Shown: positions 1 through 10,116 of the stretch, piece by piece
Layout of the letters: each line of letters begins with the position of its first letter
Position numbering within the stretch: position 1 is the stretch's first letter
Assembly (NCBI GenBank): GCA_017991595.1
Contig: JAGOQJ010000003.1
Location: forward strand, 186,001-250,000
From: Candidatus Didemnitutus sp.
Lineage (GTDB): Bacteria; Verrucomicrobiota; Verrucomicrobiia; Opitutales; Opitutaceae
Direction of reading: 5' to 3'
DNA: 64,000 nt
The notes under the pieces: generated by a model
Database searches by the model: none
What the model was told of the DNA's origin: nothing
What the model saw: only the letters and a program-made list of their open reading frames with translations
Program-made: the position numbers and the translations under genes

Positions 1-1
1 C

Positions 2-2104
2 GTCACGCTCACCGCCAAACGCGATGGCTTCTACTCGCTTGCCACGCCGACGCTCGCGCAACTCGCGCTGCCGGACCTGCAGTGGGCCGTCGTGCCGGGT
101 TATTTTCAGGGGCGGGAGATCAATCCCAACCTCGTGCTCTCGCTCGTCTATGGTCACGGCTTGCCGGACCGGCCAGTCTTGGTCCGCGAGCGCTCCGCGT
201 CCACGCTCGCTTCCGTCATGACCAACCGGCAGGGCGTCACGCTCGCGGTCGCAGCCGAGCCCGGCACCGCGGCCGATCCGTGGACGCAGGACCAGAGCAC
301 GCGCCAAGTCTGGCAACTCGGCCTCTCGCACATGAACCGGCAGGGCCGGCTCTCGCCCACGCTCTACCATCCGGTGCTGGGCGAGGAGGGCTCGCAACTC
401 GCCGCGGGCGACTCCCGCACCTTCCGCTTTCGCTACGTGCTGCGCCAAGCCGACTGGTTTGCCGCGCTGAAGCACGTCATCACGCACGTCTATCGCCTGC
501 CCGAGTTCCTCGCGCTCAAGCAGCCGCCCCGCTCCCTCTCGCACCGCCTGCTCGCCTTGCACGATTACGTGGTCGACGACCGCACCTCGCTCTGGCGCAC
601 GGAGGAGTTCGGCGGCTACACGATCGGTGCGCAGGCTTATCTCGGCGGCATCCTCGGTTCCGACAAGGACGGGATGAAGAACTCCGACTACGGTGCGATG
701 TGGATGCTGGCGAAGCTCACCGACGATCCGCGCCTCGTGCGCGACCGGCTGCCCTTTGCGCGCAACTTCAAGCTCGTGCAACAGCAGCGCGAGCCCGGCT
801 TCTTTCAGGGCGCGGCGCTCGGCCAGTATTATCTCTCGAAGAGCCGGCGCTTCACGGAAGAGTGGGGCGACTACGTCGAGCCCGTGGCGCTGACCTATTA
901 CGTCATGCTCGATCTCGGCAACGTCCTGCTCTTCGCGCCCGGCGACACGGAGCTGCGCGAACGCCTGCGCCTCGCCGCCGACCGCCTGCTCGAGTGGCAG
1001 AAACCCGACGGCAGTTGGGAAGTCGCCTACGATCACCGCACGCAGAAGCCGCTCTTCACCGAGACGCCGGATCTGCGTCCGACTTTCTACGGCCTGCTCG
1101 TGGCGCACCGCATCTTCGGCGACGAAAAATACCTCGCCGCTGCCCGCCGCGGCGCCGATTGGCTGCTGAAGAACGCCGTCGAGCCCGGCCGTTTCCTCGG
1201 CGTGTGCGGCGACAACCGCTTTGCTCCTGACTTCGCCACCGCGCAGATCTCGCAGGCGCTGCTCGATCTTCACGCCATCACGCAGCACGAGCCTTACCGC
1301 GAGGCGGCCATCGCCACCGCGCGCTACTACGTCACGTCGATCTTCACGCATCCGCTCGCCACCGCGGCGAGAAAATCCGTCAAGGGCACGCCGCGTTTCG
1401 ATTGGGAGATCAACCAGTCCGGCCTCGGCTTCGAGCACGGCGGCACCATCGGCTCGGCCGGCGGCGGAGGCCCGATCCTGCTCGCGACGCACGCCGGTTG
1501 GTTCATCCGCCTCTACGCGCTCACCGGCGAGCCGCTCTTCCGCGACCTCGCGCGCGCGGGCGCGATCGCCCGCGACGCCTTCGTGGAGCGCGAGACGAGC
1601 GTTGCCTCTTATTACTGGAACAGCATGGACCGCGGCGCTGGCCCATTCCCGCACCACGCGTGGTGGCAGATCGGCTGGATTATCGACTACCTCGTTTCCG
1701 AGGCCGCGATGCGCACGGCGGGGCAGGTCTCGTTCCCGGCGGGCTTCATCACGCCCAAGGTCGGTCCGCACCGCTGCTACGGCTTCGCGCCCGGCCGTGT
1801 GCTGGGCGAGGCGGCCGAACTCGCCTGGGGTCGCGTCGAATGCGACGAGCCCGCCGTCGAATACCTCGTCGCCCGCGCGACGGACGCGCGTCGCGTCTTC
1901 GTCGTGCTGCTCAACAACCGCACCACCGCCACGCGCGCGCAGGTCAAAGTGCCGGCCGCGACCTTCGCTTCCGGCACCAGCGCCTGGACCGCGGCCCGGT
2001 TGACGTCCGGCGACGGCAACGTGACCCCACTCACCGGCGCGAACGATTCCCTGTCCGTTCCGCTGCCGGCCTTCGGTTGGAGCGTGCTCACCTTCGATTA
2101 CTGA
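2..2104 (+). CDS. Secreted-type alpha-barrel protein, 5' end outside window (partial)
   Basis: The frame is open from the first base of the window, so the N-terminus is missing and 700 residues are visible. The middle part is rich in paired helices with aromatic and Gly motifs (for example LRPTFYGLLVAHRIFG and TATARYYV-like segments). This is the look of an (alpha/alpha) toroid, as in six-hairpin glycosidases and polysaccharide lyases. The last ~100 residues look like a beta-sandwich. I cannot assign a family or catalytic residues. It is the first of six same-strand genes; the next one starts 14 nt downstream, so a polysaccharide-degrading role is inferred from context only. Confidence 0.7.
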   Translation, partial: VTLTAKRDGFYSLATPTLAQLALPDLQWAVVPGYFQGREINPNLVLSLVYGHGLPDRPVLVRERSASTLASVMTNRQGVTLAVAAEPGTAADPWTQDQSTRQVWQLGLSHMNRQGRLSPTLYHPVLGEEGSQLAAGDSRTFRFRYVLRQADWFAALKHVITHVYRLPEFLALKQPPRSLSHRLLALHDYVVDDRTSLWRTEEFGGYTIGAQAYLGGILGSDKDGMKNSDYGAMWMLAKLTDDPRLVRDRLPFARNFKLVQQQREPGFFQGAALGQYYLSKSRRFTEEWGDYVEPVALTYYVMLDLGNVLLFAPGDTELRERLRLAADRLLEWQKPDGSWEVAYDHRTQKPLFTETPDLRPTFYGLLVAHRIFGDEKYLAAARRGADWLLKNAVEPGRFLGVCGDNRFAPDFATAQISQALLDLHAITQHEPYREAAIATARYYVTSIFTHPLATAARKSVKGTPRFDWEINQSGLGFEHGGTIGSAGGGGPILLATHAGWFIRLYALTGEPLFRDLARAGAIARDAFVERETSVASYYWNSMDRGAGPFPHHAWWQIGWIIDYLVSEAAMRTAGQVSFPAGFITPKVGPHRCYGFAPGRVLGEAAELAWGRVECDEPAVEYLVARATDARRVFVVLLNNRTTATRAQVKVPAATFASGTSAWTAARLTSGDGNVTPLTGANDSLSVPLPAFGWSVLTFDY

Positions 2105-2118
2105 TCTCCGTTTTCGTC

Positions 2119-5100
2119 ATGCTTTCTTTCGCTACCCTGTTTCGCCGTGCGGGTGCTCTCGCGGGCGTTGCCTGTTTCGCGGCGGCCTTGCCGCTGGCGG
2201 TGGTCGCGGCGGCGCCGCTCACGCTGTCCAGTCCAGACGGCACGTTGCGCGGCGAGTTCGCCACGGATGCCTCGGGCGCACTCGTCTGGAGTCTGAGCCG
2301 CTTCAACCAGCCGCTGCTGGAGCCGGCACGCGTCGGCGTGACGGTCGACGGCGTGGATCTGGGCGCGGGCGTCAGCCTCGGCGAGGCCGAGCGCGGGGCG
2401 ATTGACGAGACTTATCCGCTGCACGGCGGCAAGGCGCAGGCGGTCAACCGCGCACGCACCTTGCGCGTGCCGGTGCGCAATCGCGCCGGTGCTCTGGCCT
2501 TCACGCTCGAGGCGCGGGCTTACGACGACGGCTTCGCGTGGCGCGCAATCGTGCCCGGCGCAGAAGGTCAAACCCGGCGCGTCAACGGCGAGGCGTCCAG
2601 TTGGAAGCTGCCGGTGCGCAGCCGCGTCTGGTTCTTCGAGCGGCCGAATGACTGGAAGCTCAAGAGCTACGCGGGCGAGTGGATGTCCACCCCGGTCGAG
2701 AATCTGCCCAAGATCTCCAAGGTAGGCCCCGTGCAAGGCACGCCGCTCGTGGTGGAGCTGGCGGAGCAGGGCGGTTACCTGCTGTTGAGCGAGGCTGCGC
2801 TGGCGAACTACAGCGGGTTGCGACTGCGTGCGCTGCCCGAGGGCCGCGTCGTGCAGGCCGACTTCACGGAAGGCGAGAAGGGGTTTGAAGTGCGCGGCGA
2901 GATCGTGACGCCGTGGCGGGCGACGATCGTCGTCCGCACGCTCGATCAGCTCGTCAACAGCACGCTTATCCCGAATCTCTGTCCGCCGCCCGATACACGG
3001 CTCTACGCGGACACGAGCTACATCAAGCCCGGGCGCTCCGTCTGGCGTTGGTGGAGCGCCGGCACGGGCACGCCCGCCGAGGAGCGGGCGTTCGTCGACT
3101 ACGCCGTCGAACTGGGCTTCGAATACACCATCGTCGACGATGGCTGGAAGGACTGGCCCAATGCTTGGCAGGAAATTCGCGCGATCACCGCCTATGCGCG
3201 CGAACGCCGGGTCGGCGTGCTGCTCTGGAAGGATTACAAGGACGTCGCCTCACCCGCGGACGATTGGGCACAGCTGCGCGGCTTCCTCGACGAGGTCGCC
3301 GCGGCCGGAGCGGCCGGCGTGAAACTCGATTTCCTCAACGCCGAGTCGAAGGACCGCGTCGATTTCACGCTCGCCGCGCTGCGGCTCGCAGCCGAGCGCC
3401 GCCTGCTGGTGAATTTCCACGGCGTCACCAAGTCCACCGGCGAGGCGCGCACCTTCCCCAACGAGATCACGCGTGAAGGCATCCGCGGTGTGGAGTTGAA
3501 CAAGATGCGCGAAGGCCCGATCCCGGCTTGGCACAACGCGGCGCTGCCCTACACGCGCTTCGTGGTGGGGGCGGGCGATTACACGCCGCTGGCCTACTCG
3601 CGGCCCGGCCCGACCACGTGGGCGCACCAGCTCGCCACGGTCGTGCAGTTCCTCTCGCCGTTGCAATGCATCGCCGAGCACCCGGAGATGCTGCTGCGCG
3701 ATCCCGCGACGCGCCCCGCGCTCGATCTGCTCAAGGCCATCCCCGCCACGTGGGACGAGACGCGCGTGCTGGCCCCGAGCGTCCTCGGCCAACTCTCCGT
3801 CATCGCGCGGCGGAGTGGCGAGACGTGGTTCCTGAGCGTGCTGAACGGCGACGAGCCCGTCCGCCTCGAGCGGCTCGATCTCTCCTTCCTTGGCGACGGT
3901 CGCTACCGGGCGGTGGAGCTCACGAGCCCGGAGCGCACCGGTTTTGTCCGCCGCGAGGTGGAGGCCGTCACGGCGCAGACGCCGTGGAGCCTTGCGCTCG
4001 CGGCTGGCGACGGCGCGGTGGTGCAATTCCTTCCTGCGGCCCCGGCGGTCGTCGAGGCGCAGCCGCGCACGGGTGTGCCGAATTTCCACGCCAAGGCTTC
4101 CGTTGGCGGCACCGTTCGCGTGGCCTACCTCGGCGGCAGCATCACCGCGGCGAACGGCTGGCGCACGGGCACGCGCGCCCAGTTGCAGCGGATTTACCCG
4201 CAGGCAAAGGTGGAGGAAATCTTTGCCGCGGTGCCGGGCACCGGCTCGCCGCTCGGTGTGGCGCGGTTGCAGCGCGATGTGCTCGCGCACCGGCCGGACC
4301 TGCTCTTCGTCGAGTTCGCGGTCAACGACGGCGCGCTCGACCCCGTGCGCATCGAGCGCGCGATGGAAGGCATCGTGCGCCAGACTTGGGCGCAGTTTCC
4401 GGAGTGCGACATCGTCTTCGTTTACACGATCGCGCGCGGCATGCTGCCGGATTACACGGCCGGGCGCATGAACCGCTCCGCCACCGCGATGGAGCGCGTC
4501 GCGGCGCACTACGGCATTCCCACGATCGCCTTCGGCTTCGAGGTGGCGCGCCGCGTCGCGGCGGGCGAATGGGTGTTCTCGGCCGACAAGAGCGTCGGCC
4601 TGAAGGACGCGGATGGGCGCGGCGTCTTCTCGCACGATGGCACGCATCCCAACGAGCTCGGACATGAGCTTTACACTGAGGTCGTCGCGCGACACTGGCC
4701 GACGATCGCCCAAGCGGGCCGGCGTGCGCCGCACGCTCTCGTCGCGCCACTGCGCGCGGATAACTGGGAGCGCGCCGGCATCAAGCCGATCGGGGCACTG
4801 CAGGCGTCGGCCGCCTGGAGCGAACTCGCGCCCGATGACAAACGCATCACTTTCCACGCCGGTCGGCTCGCGCCTCCGACTTGGCGCTCCGTGACCGCAG
4901 GTGCGACCGTCGAGGGCATCGTGCACGGCTCCGTCATCGGCGTGCTCGGCTACAAGAACGAGAAGAGCAGTTTTTTCCGCGTTTACGTCGACGATCTGCC
5001 GCCCGTCGAAGGCAGTTTCCGCGACCAGCCGCTCGGCCCGCAGTATCGATTGAAGTCTTGGTTCGATGCGCGCACGCACGCGCCCGGCCCGCACCGGGTG

Positions 5101-5187
5101 CGCGTCGAGCAAATCTCCGGCGCCGACGACGATCGTGAGCTGCTGCTGTCCGGCCTGTTGTTCTCCGGCGATGACGCCACTCCCTGA
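2119..5187 (+). CDS. GH97 glycosidase fused to an SGNH/GDSL esterase domain
   Basis: The predicted protein has 1022 residues with a signal peptide (1-32). The N-terminal half matches glycoside hydrolase family 97: a beta-sandwich (~35-270), then a barrel with SVWRWWSAGTG, YTIVDDGW and GVKLDF. Asp404 in the last motif sits where retaining GH97 enzymes have their nucleophile. From ~665 a separate SGNH hydrolase begins with LGGSIT (Ser674 as nucleophile) and ends with DGTHPNE (Asp840, His843). The final ~130 residues look like a carbohydrate-binding sandwich. The ATG at 2119 was chosen because it starts the signal peptide; the frame is open further upstream over the previous gene. The product probably removes both a sugar and an acyl group from one substrate. 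Confidence 0.88.
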   Translation: MLSFATLFRRAGALAGVACFAAALPLAVVAAAPLTLSSPDGTLRGEFATDASGALVWSLSRFNQPLLEPARVGVTVDGVDLGAGVSLGEAERGAIDETYPLHGGKAQAVNRARTLRVPVRNRAGALAFTLEARAYDDGFAWRAIVPGAEGQTRRVNGEASSWKLPVRSRVWFFERPNDWKLKSYAGEWMSTPVENLPKISKVGPVQGTPLVVELAEQGGYLLLSEAALANYSGLRLRALPEGRVVQADFTEGEKGFEVRGEIVTPWRATIVVRTLDQLVNSTLIPNLCPPPDTRLYADTSYIKPGRSVWRWWSAGTGTPAEERAFVDYAVELGFEYTIVDDGWKDWPNAWQEIRAITAYARERRVGVLLWKDYKDVASPADDWAQLRGFLDEVAAAGAAGVKLDFLNAESKDRVDFTLAALRLAAERRLLVNFHGVTKSTGEARTFPNEITREGIRGVELNKMREGPIPAWHNAALPYTRFVVGAGDYTPLAYSRPGPTTWAHQLATVVQFLSPLQCIAEHPEMLLRDPATRPALDLLKAIPATWDETRVLAPSVLGQLSVIARRSGETWFLSVLNGDEPVRLERLDLSFLGDGRYRAVELTSPERTGFVRREVEAVTAQTPWSLALAAGDGAVVQFLPAAPAVVEAQPRTGVPNFHAKASVGGTVRVAYLGGSITAANGWRTGTRAQLQRIYPQAKVEEIFAAVPGTGSPLGVARLQRDVLAHRPDLLFVEFAVNDGALDPVRIERAMEGIVRQTWAQFPECDIVFVYTIARGMLPDYTAGRMNRSATAMERVAAHYGIPTIAFGFEVARRVAAGEWVFSADKSVGLKDADGRGVFSHDGTHPNELGHELYTEVVARHWPTIAQAGRRAPHALVAPLRADNWERAGIKPIGALQASAAWSELAPDDKRITFHAGRLAPPTWRSVTAGATVEGIVHGSVIGVLGYKNEKSSFFRVYVDDLPPVEGSFRDQPLGPQYRLKSWFDARTHAPGPHRVRVEQISGADDDRELLLSGLLFSGDDATP

Positions 5188-5203
5188 CCCCGTTGCTTTC
5201 CCC

Positions 5204-7009
5204 ATGATGACCTACCTGCGTTCTCTTCTCTGTGTCGGCGTCCTCGGCGGTTGCGGTTTGCTGTCCGCCGCCGGGCTCGAGCTCAACCTCGCTGGCTCCG
5301 GTTGGTCTTTCGCGCTCGATCCGACCGATCGCGGCGAATCGACGCTCTGGCACCAACCCGACGCGGCGTGGGACGGCGCGAAGCCGCACGGGCGCGAGGG
5401 TTGGGATGCGGTGAGCGTGCCGCACGATTACCTCACCGATCCGCGCTATGCCTACACCGGCGTCGCGTGGTATCGCCGCTCCTTCGCCGTGCCCGCCGAT
5501 GCGGCGGACGGACGCACGTGGCGGTTGCAGTTCGACACGGTCTTTCAACGTTGTCGCGTGTGGCTCAATGGTCGCTACGTCGGCGCGCATGAGGGTGGCT
5601 ACACGCCCTTCGAGTTCTCCGTCGCGGAGCACCTGTTGCCCGGACGGCAGAACTTCCTCGTCGTGGCGGTGGACAACCGCGTGAAATTCCGCGCGCTGCC
5701 CGGCGCGCGTAGCGGGACCACGGCCAACGCCGGTCAATATCCGTGGCTCAACTACGGCGGCATCCTCGGCGGCGTGAAGCTCGTCGCGCACGCCCCGGTG
5801 TGGATCGCCGGCCAGAAAATCGAGACGCGCCGCACGGGCGACGCCTGGGAGTTGAGTGTGCGCGTCTATCTCCGCAACGACACCGCCGCTGCGCAGCGCG
5901 GGCAGGTCGCGGTGCGCGTGGCCGACACGCCGGTGGAGCTGAAAGGCGCGTATGAACTCGCGGCGCGCGCGGCCGGCTCCGTCGTGTTGCGCGCGGAGGT
6001 GCCGTCCACGGCGGTGCGTCCGTGGGAATTGTCCGCGCCGGCCGTTTACACGAGTCAGGCGACCCTCGACGAATCCACTTCCTCGCACGCAGCGAACTTC
6101 GGTTTCCGCACGATCGAGATCCGCGACGCGCAATTCCTCCTCAACGGCCGCCCGATGCGCTGGGCCGGGGCGAACCGCGCGCGCGGGCATCCCGTGCACG
6201 GCGGCATCGATCCCGATACGCTCGTCGCGCAGGACATGCAGCTGATGAAGGATGCGGGTCTCGTCTTCTCGCGCATCCAGCACACGGCGCCCGGGCGCAA
6301 CCTGCTTGATTGGGCCGACCGCCACGGGATGCTGCTCGTGCTCGAAGTTGGCATGTGGGGCTATACGTCGCCCGATCAGGCTTCGCCGGAGTTGCGCGCG
6401 CAGTTCGAGGCCGAGATGCGCGATCTGATCGCGTTGGCGCAGAATCATCCGAGCGTCGTCGGCTGGAGCCTCGGCAACGAATACGAATCGTGGACACCGG
6501 AAGGCGTCGCGTGGACGCGCGACATGGCGAAGTTCGTCAAGGGACTCGACGCCACGCGCCCGGTCACCTTTGCCGCGCTGGGTCGTGTGCTGCGTGAACT
6601 GAAGGACGGCCGGGGGCTGGGCGAGCACGCGTTCGACCACGTCGATTACATTTCGCTCAACATTTACTTTAATCCGAAGGACCTCCCGGATTTCGTCGAC
6701 CTCGTGCACGTTCGCTGGCCGGACAAGCCGGTCGCGATCACGGAATTCGGTCTCCGGGCCGATCGCGTGAAGACCGAGCAGGAGCGGCTCAAGCATTTCG
6801 ACGCCATGCTGGCGCACGTCGCCGCGCGGCCGTGGATTTGCGGCCTGTCGTTCTGGGCCTTCAACGACTACGCCAGCCGTTATCCGGGCTCGGGCGATGA
6901 CGGCTACCGGCGCTGGGGTCTCGTGGACGAGTTCCGCCAGCCCCGCGCGCTCTATGAGCACGCGGCGAAGCAGCTACGCGAGGGTTTGCCCGGTCCGGTC
7001 GCACGCTGA
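5204..7009 (+). CDS. GH2 family glycoside hydrolase (beta-galactosidase-like)
   Basis: The protein has 601 residues with a signal peptide (~1-22). Domains run in GH2 order: jelly-roll sugar-binding domain (~25-175, with FDTVFQRCRVWLNG), immunoglobulin-like domain (~180-280) and TIM barrel (~290-600). The acid/base is Glu426 in SLGNEYE and the nucleophile is Glu514 in AITEFG. It is shorter than LacZ and similar in length to beta-glucuronidases and small beta-galactosidases or beta-mannosidases; the sugar specificity cannot be read from the sequence. It starts 16 nt after the GH97-SGNH gene. ATG 5207 is an equally possible start. An exported enzyme in a polysaccharide operon. Confidence 0.92.
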   Translation: MMTYLRSLLCVGVLGGCGLLSAAGLELNLAGSGWSFALDPTDRGESTLWHQPDAAWDGAKPHGREGWDAVSVPHDYLTDPRYAYTGVAWYRRSFAVPADAADGRTWRLQFDTVFQRCRVWLNGRYVGAHEGGYTPFEFSVAEHLLPGRQNFLVVAVDNRVKFRALPGARSGTTANAGQYPWLNYGGILGGVKLVAHAPVWIAGQKIETRRTGDAWELSVRVYLRNDTAAAQRGQVAVRVADTPVELKGAYELAARAAGSVVLRAEVPSTAVRPWELSAPAVYTSQATLDESTSSHAANFGFRTIEIRDAQFLLNGRPMRWAGANRARGHPVHGGIDPDTLVAQDMQLMKDAGLVFSRIQHTAPGRNLLDWADRHGMLLVLEVGMWGYTSPDQASPELRAQFEAEMRDLIALAQNHPSVVGWSLGNEYESWTPEGVAWTRDMAKFVKGLDATRPVTFAALGRVLRELKDGRGLGEHAFDHVDYISLNIYFNPKDLPDFVDLVHVRWPDKPVAITEFGLRADRVKTEQERLKHFDAMLAHVAARPWICGLSFWAFNDYASRYPGSGDDGYRRWGLVDEFRQPRALYEHAAKQLREGLPGPVAR

Positions 7010-7017
7010 TTTTTTCC

Positions 7018-8562
7018 ATGCGTCTCTCCCACGTTCTGCACTCGATGCGATGGTTCGTGCTGTTGGCGCTCCTGCTTGGCATGAGTTCGCCGGCGTGGGC
7101 CGCGGTCCGCCTCGGCACGCCGTTTCAGGATCATGCGGTGTTGCAGCGTGACCGCGCCGTGCCCGTCTGGGGCTGGGCCGATCCGGGCGAGCGGGTGCGC
7201 GTGACCCTCGGGAAATCCGCACCAGTCGAGGCGACGGCCGATGCCGCGGGTCGCTGGCGCGTGGATCTGCCGGCTCGTTCGGCGAGCGCGCAGCCCGTGG
7301 AACTCGTGGCGGAGGGCCGCAATCGCGTCGTCGTGCGCGACGTGCTCGTCGGCGAGGTCTGGCTGTGCTCAGGGCAGTCGAACATGGAATTCCGGCTGCG
7401 CAGCGCGGCGACGGCGCGCGAGGACATCGCCGCGGCGGACTTCCCGCAAATCCGACACCTGAAGGTCGGCCGCAACCCGCGCACGACCCGTCAGGACGAG
7501 GTGCCCGCGGCATGGGCGGTCTGTTCGTCGGCGACGGCGGGTGAGTTCACCGCGGTCGGTTATCATTTCGCCCGGGAGCTGTGGCAGGCGCTACGCGTGC
7601 CGATCGGGTTGATCAATGCATCGCACGGCAACAGCCCGGTCGAGGGCTGGATGAGCGCGGAGGCGCTGGCCAGCGAGCCGGAGTTTCAGGCCGTCGCCGA
7701 TCGCTGGGCGGAGGTGCTGGCCAAGTATCCCGCCGCGCTCGCGCGTCACGAAGCGGACTTGCAGCGCTGGGAAGCCGATTCAGTCGCGGCGCGCGCCGCG
7801 GGCAAAAAGGCGCCGGCCAAGCCGGCCCGACCGGTCGGACCGAATCACCAGCAGGAGCCGTCGGCCCTGTTCAACGGCATGATCGCGCCCGTGCTACCTT
7901 ACGCCGTGCGCGGCTTCCTCTGGTATCAAGCCGAGGGCAACGCCCGGCGCGTGGCTGAATACGAGAAACTCTTCACGACCTTGATCGCCCACTGGCGCCG
8001 CGATTTCGGCGTGCCCGAGGCGCCGTTCCTGTGGGTTCAGTTGCCGGGCCTCGAAAAGATGCCGCCGACGACGACGCACGATGACTGGGTGACCATGCGC
8101 GCCGTGCAGACTTCGGCGCTGCGTCTGCCGCACACCGGTCAGGCCATCACGATCGATGTCGGCGATCGGGCGGACATACATCCGACCCGCAAGCGCGAGG
8201 TTGGCGAGCGCCTCGCGCGCTTGGCGCGTCAGCGCGTTTACGGCGAAGCGGTCGAGGACTCGGGGCCGGTGCTCCGGCACGCCGTCGCAAGCTCGGGCGC
8301 GGTGGAGTTGGAATTCGCCCACGCCGGCGGCGGGCTGCAACTCGGCGGCGATGCCGCGGCAACTTTCGAGATCGCGGGCGAGGACGGGCAGTTCGTCGTC
8401 GTCGCAGCGCCGGAGATTCTTGCGGGCGCGCGCGTGCGCCTGCCGGTGCCAGCTGGCCTGCGTCCGACCGCCGTGCGGTATGCGTGGCGCGCTTTTCCGA
8501 CGGGCTGGCTGCTCAACACCGACGGTCTCCCGGCCGCACCTTTTTCCTGCCCAATTCCATGA
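7018..8562 (+). CDS. Sialate O-acetylesterase-type (SASA) esterase
   Basis: The protein has 514 residues with a cleavable signal peptide (~1-28). After a short beta domain (~30-105) comes CSGQSNM, the SASA-family block, with Ser121 as the expected nucleophile. DIHP near the C-terminal third supplies Asp386 and His388. Despite the family name, such proteins in plant-biomass degraders usually remove acetyl groups from hemicellulose or pectin, and the neighbours favour that role. A Lys/Ala-rich stretch (~255-275) looks like a flexible loop. It starts 8 nt after the GH2 gene, and its stop overlaps the next start (ATGA), so translation is probably coupled. Confidence 0.9.
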   Translation: MRLSHVLHSMRWFVLLALLLGMSSPAWAAVRLGTPFQDHAVLQRDRAVPVWGWADPGERVRVTLGKSAPVEATADAAGRWRVDLPARSASAQPVELVAEGRNRVVVRDVLVGEVWLCSGQSNMEFRLRSAATAREDIAAADFPQIRHLKVGRNPRTTRQDEVPAAWAVCSSATAGEFTAVGYHFARELWQALRVPIGLINASHGNSPVEGWMSAEALASEPEFQAVADRWAEVLAKYPAALARHEADLQRWEADSVAARAAGKKAPAKPARPVGPNHQQEPSALFNGMIAPVLPYAVRGFLWYQAEGNARRVAEYEKLFTTLIAHWRRDFGVPEAPFLWVQLPGLEKMPPTTTHDDWVTMRAVQTSALRLPHTGQAITIDVGDRADIHPTRKREVGERLARLARQRVYGEAVEDSGPVLRHAVASSGAVELEFAHAGGGLQLGGDAAATFEIAGEDGQFVVVAAPEILAGARVRLPVPAGLRPTAVRYAWRAFPTGWLLNTDGLPAAPFSCPIP

Positions 8563-10103
8563 CCCCGCTCTCCCGTTTCCTGCGTCTGATTCCGTGCGGC
8601 CTGTTCGGCTGCGGTTTCGCGGTCGCGGCGCCGACGCCTTCCGTCAATCCGTTCAACGAGGAACTCGCACTCGTGTTCGCCGACGAATTCGAAGGCACGC
8701 GGCTCGATTCGGCGGTGTGGCAATCGCAGTCCTACGACCAAGGTCTCTCGCGCGACACTGCGCGCGGGCCGGAGAATCTCGAGGTGCGCGACGGCGAGTT
8801 GCGGTTGCATGTGCGCAAGGAGGCGCGGCCGGCCGGCCAGCGCGTGTCGCAGTGGACCGCGGGTTATGTTTACACGCGCGGCACGGTCGAGAACAACGTG
8901 CTCATCGAGGTGCGCTTCAAGCCCGGTCAGGCCACGGGCGTGAACAACGCATTTTGGATGACGAGCATCGGCGCCAAGCGCGATGAGTTGGGCGACCGCT
9001 ACGAGATCGACATCGTCGAGACGCGGCAGGATGCACGCGCCGCCGGCGCGGTCGGGCGCGGCCACATTGCGTGGCACGATTGGAAGACCTACGCCTACGC
9101 GAAGAACGCCAAGGGCGAGAGCGACCACGTCGCGCAGGGCATCCACGTGGAGCATCCCTTCGACCAGTATCAGACTTGGGCGATCTGGTATGGGGAGCAC
9201 GAGATGATCTATTTCCTCGAGGGACGTGAGATTTGGCGCGGCAAGACGCATGCGCGCTACCACGACCAATACCGCACCGGCGTCGGCAAGTTTGCGCAGT
9301 GGTTTCCGAATCTCGAAAAGGAGGCCTACGGCAAGTTCGGTCAGGACGACTGGTCGTATTTCGGCGGCTACACCGGCGACAAGATGAACATCGTCTTCAG
9401 CAACCTGCCTTGGCCGGAGGCGTGGACGCCGCTGACCGACGCCGCGCACGGCACCTACATGGCGGTGGATTACGTGCGCGTCTTCCGGCCCACGCGTCTG
9501 CTCACCGCCGCGCCGACGCTGACGTTGCTCGCCGACGCGCCGGTGCAGATTGCTCCCGGACGCGAGACGCCGCTGGCGCTGCCGAATGCCGTCCCGCTGG
9601 CGACGCGCGGCGAGTTTCCCAGCTATTTCAGTTTCAAGGCCACGCTCGCCGCCGGCGCCGAGTTGGCCGCGACGTTCAGCGCGGATGCGCAGCCGGTGTT
9701 CAGCGTGGGCGGCAGTGTCGCGACGGGCCTGCAGGCCGGTTTTGCGCAGGTGGTGCGCACCGCGACGGCTTTCCCGGCCAATCGGCGGCAGGAGCCGTGG
9801 TTCAAGGCCGGCCAGGAGATGATCTGGATCGGACGCTACACGCCGCCGCTCGAGCCAGGTGGGCGCGCGGCGCTCAGCCTGTGCGTGTTCGAACCCGCCG
9901 CGGTGCCGGAACGCGAACCCTTCTTTCACGCCAACGTCGATGCGCAGGGCAACACGAGCCTGAACAACGACTGGCAGCTCAACGCCAAGCAAACCAGCGC
10001 CGCGCGCGAGGTGCAGGGTGTGACCTTGGCCAACCGCGGCACCGCGCCACTGACCGTGCGTGAGCTGAAGTTCGGTCCCAGTTACCGCAGCGTGCGGCCC
10101 TGA
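8559..10103 (+). CDS. GH16 family endo-glycanase with C-terminal accessory domain
   Basis: The protein has 514 residues with a signal peptide (~1-24). Residues ~30-310 form a GH16 jelly roll; the signature EIDIVE is present, with Glu149 as nucleophile, Asp151 as the assisting residue and Glu154 as acid/base. GH16 members cut beta-1,3/1,4-glucans, xyloglucan, agarose, carrageenan or porphyran, and the sequence alone does not settle which. The last ~190 residues are a beta-rich accessory region, possibly carbohydrate-binding. ATG 8559 overlaps the stop of the esterase gene by four bases; the frame is open upstream, but the signal peptide fixes this start. Confidence 0.9.
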   Translation: MTPLSRFLRLIPCGLFGCGFAVAAPTPSVNPFNEELALVFADEFEGTRLDSAVWQSQSYDQGLSRDTARGPENLEVRDGELRLHVRKEARPAGQRVSQWTAGYVYTRGTVENNVLIEVRFKPGQATGVNNAFWMTSIGAKRDELGDRYEIDIVETRQDARAAGAVGRGHIAWHDWKTYAYAKNAKGESDHVAQGIHVEHPFDQYQTWAIWYGEHEMIYFLEGREIWRGKTHARYHDQYRTGVGKFAQWFPNLEKEAYGKFGQDDWSYFGGYTGDKMNIVFSNLPWPEAWTPLTDAAHGTYMAVDYVRVFRPTRLLTAAPTLTLLADAPVQIAPGRETPLALPNAVPLATRGEFPSYFSFKATLAAGAELAATFSADAQPVFSVGGSVATGLQAGFAQVVRTATAFPANRRQEPWFKAGQEMIWIGRYTPPLEPGGRAALSLCVFEPAAVPEREPFFHANVDAQGNTSLNNDWQLNAKQTSAAREVQGVTLANRGTAPLTVRELKFGPSYRSVRP

Positions 10104-10116
10104 ATTCTAGTCCGCC

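Noticed and set aside
3250-5205. Long minus-strand frame of 651 codons opposite the GH97-SGNH gene
   Set aside because: Arg/Ala/His-rich translation with no motif; a shadow of the real gene in GC-rich DNA.
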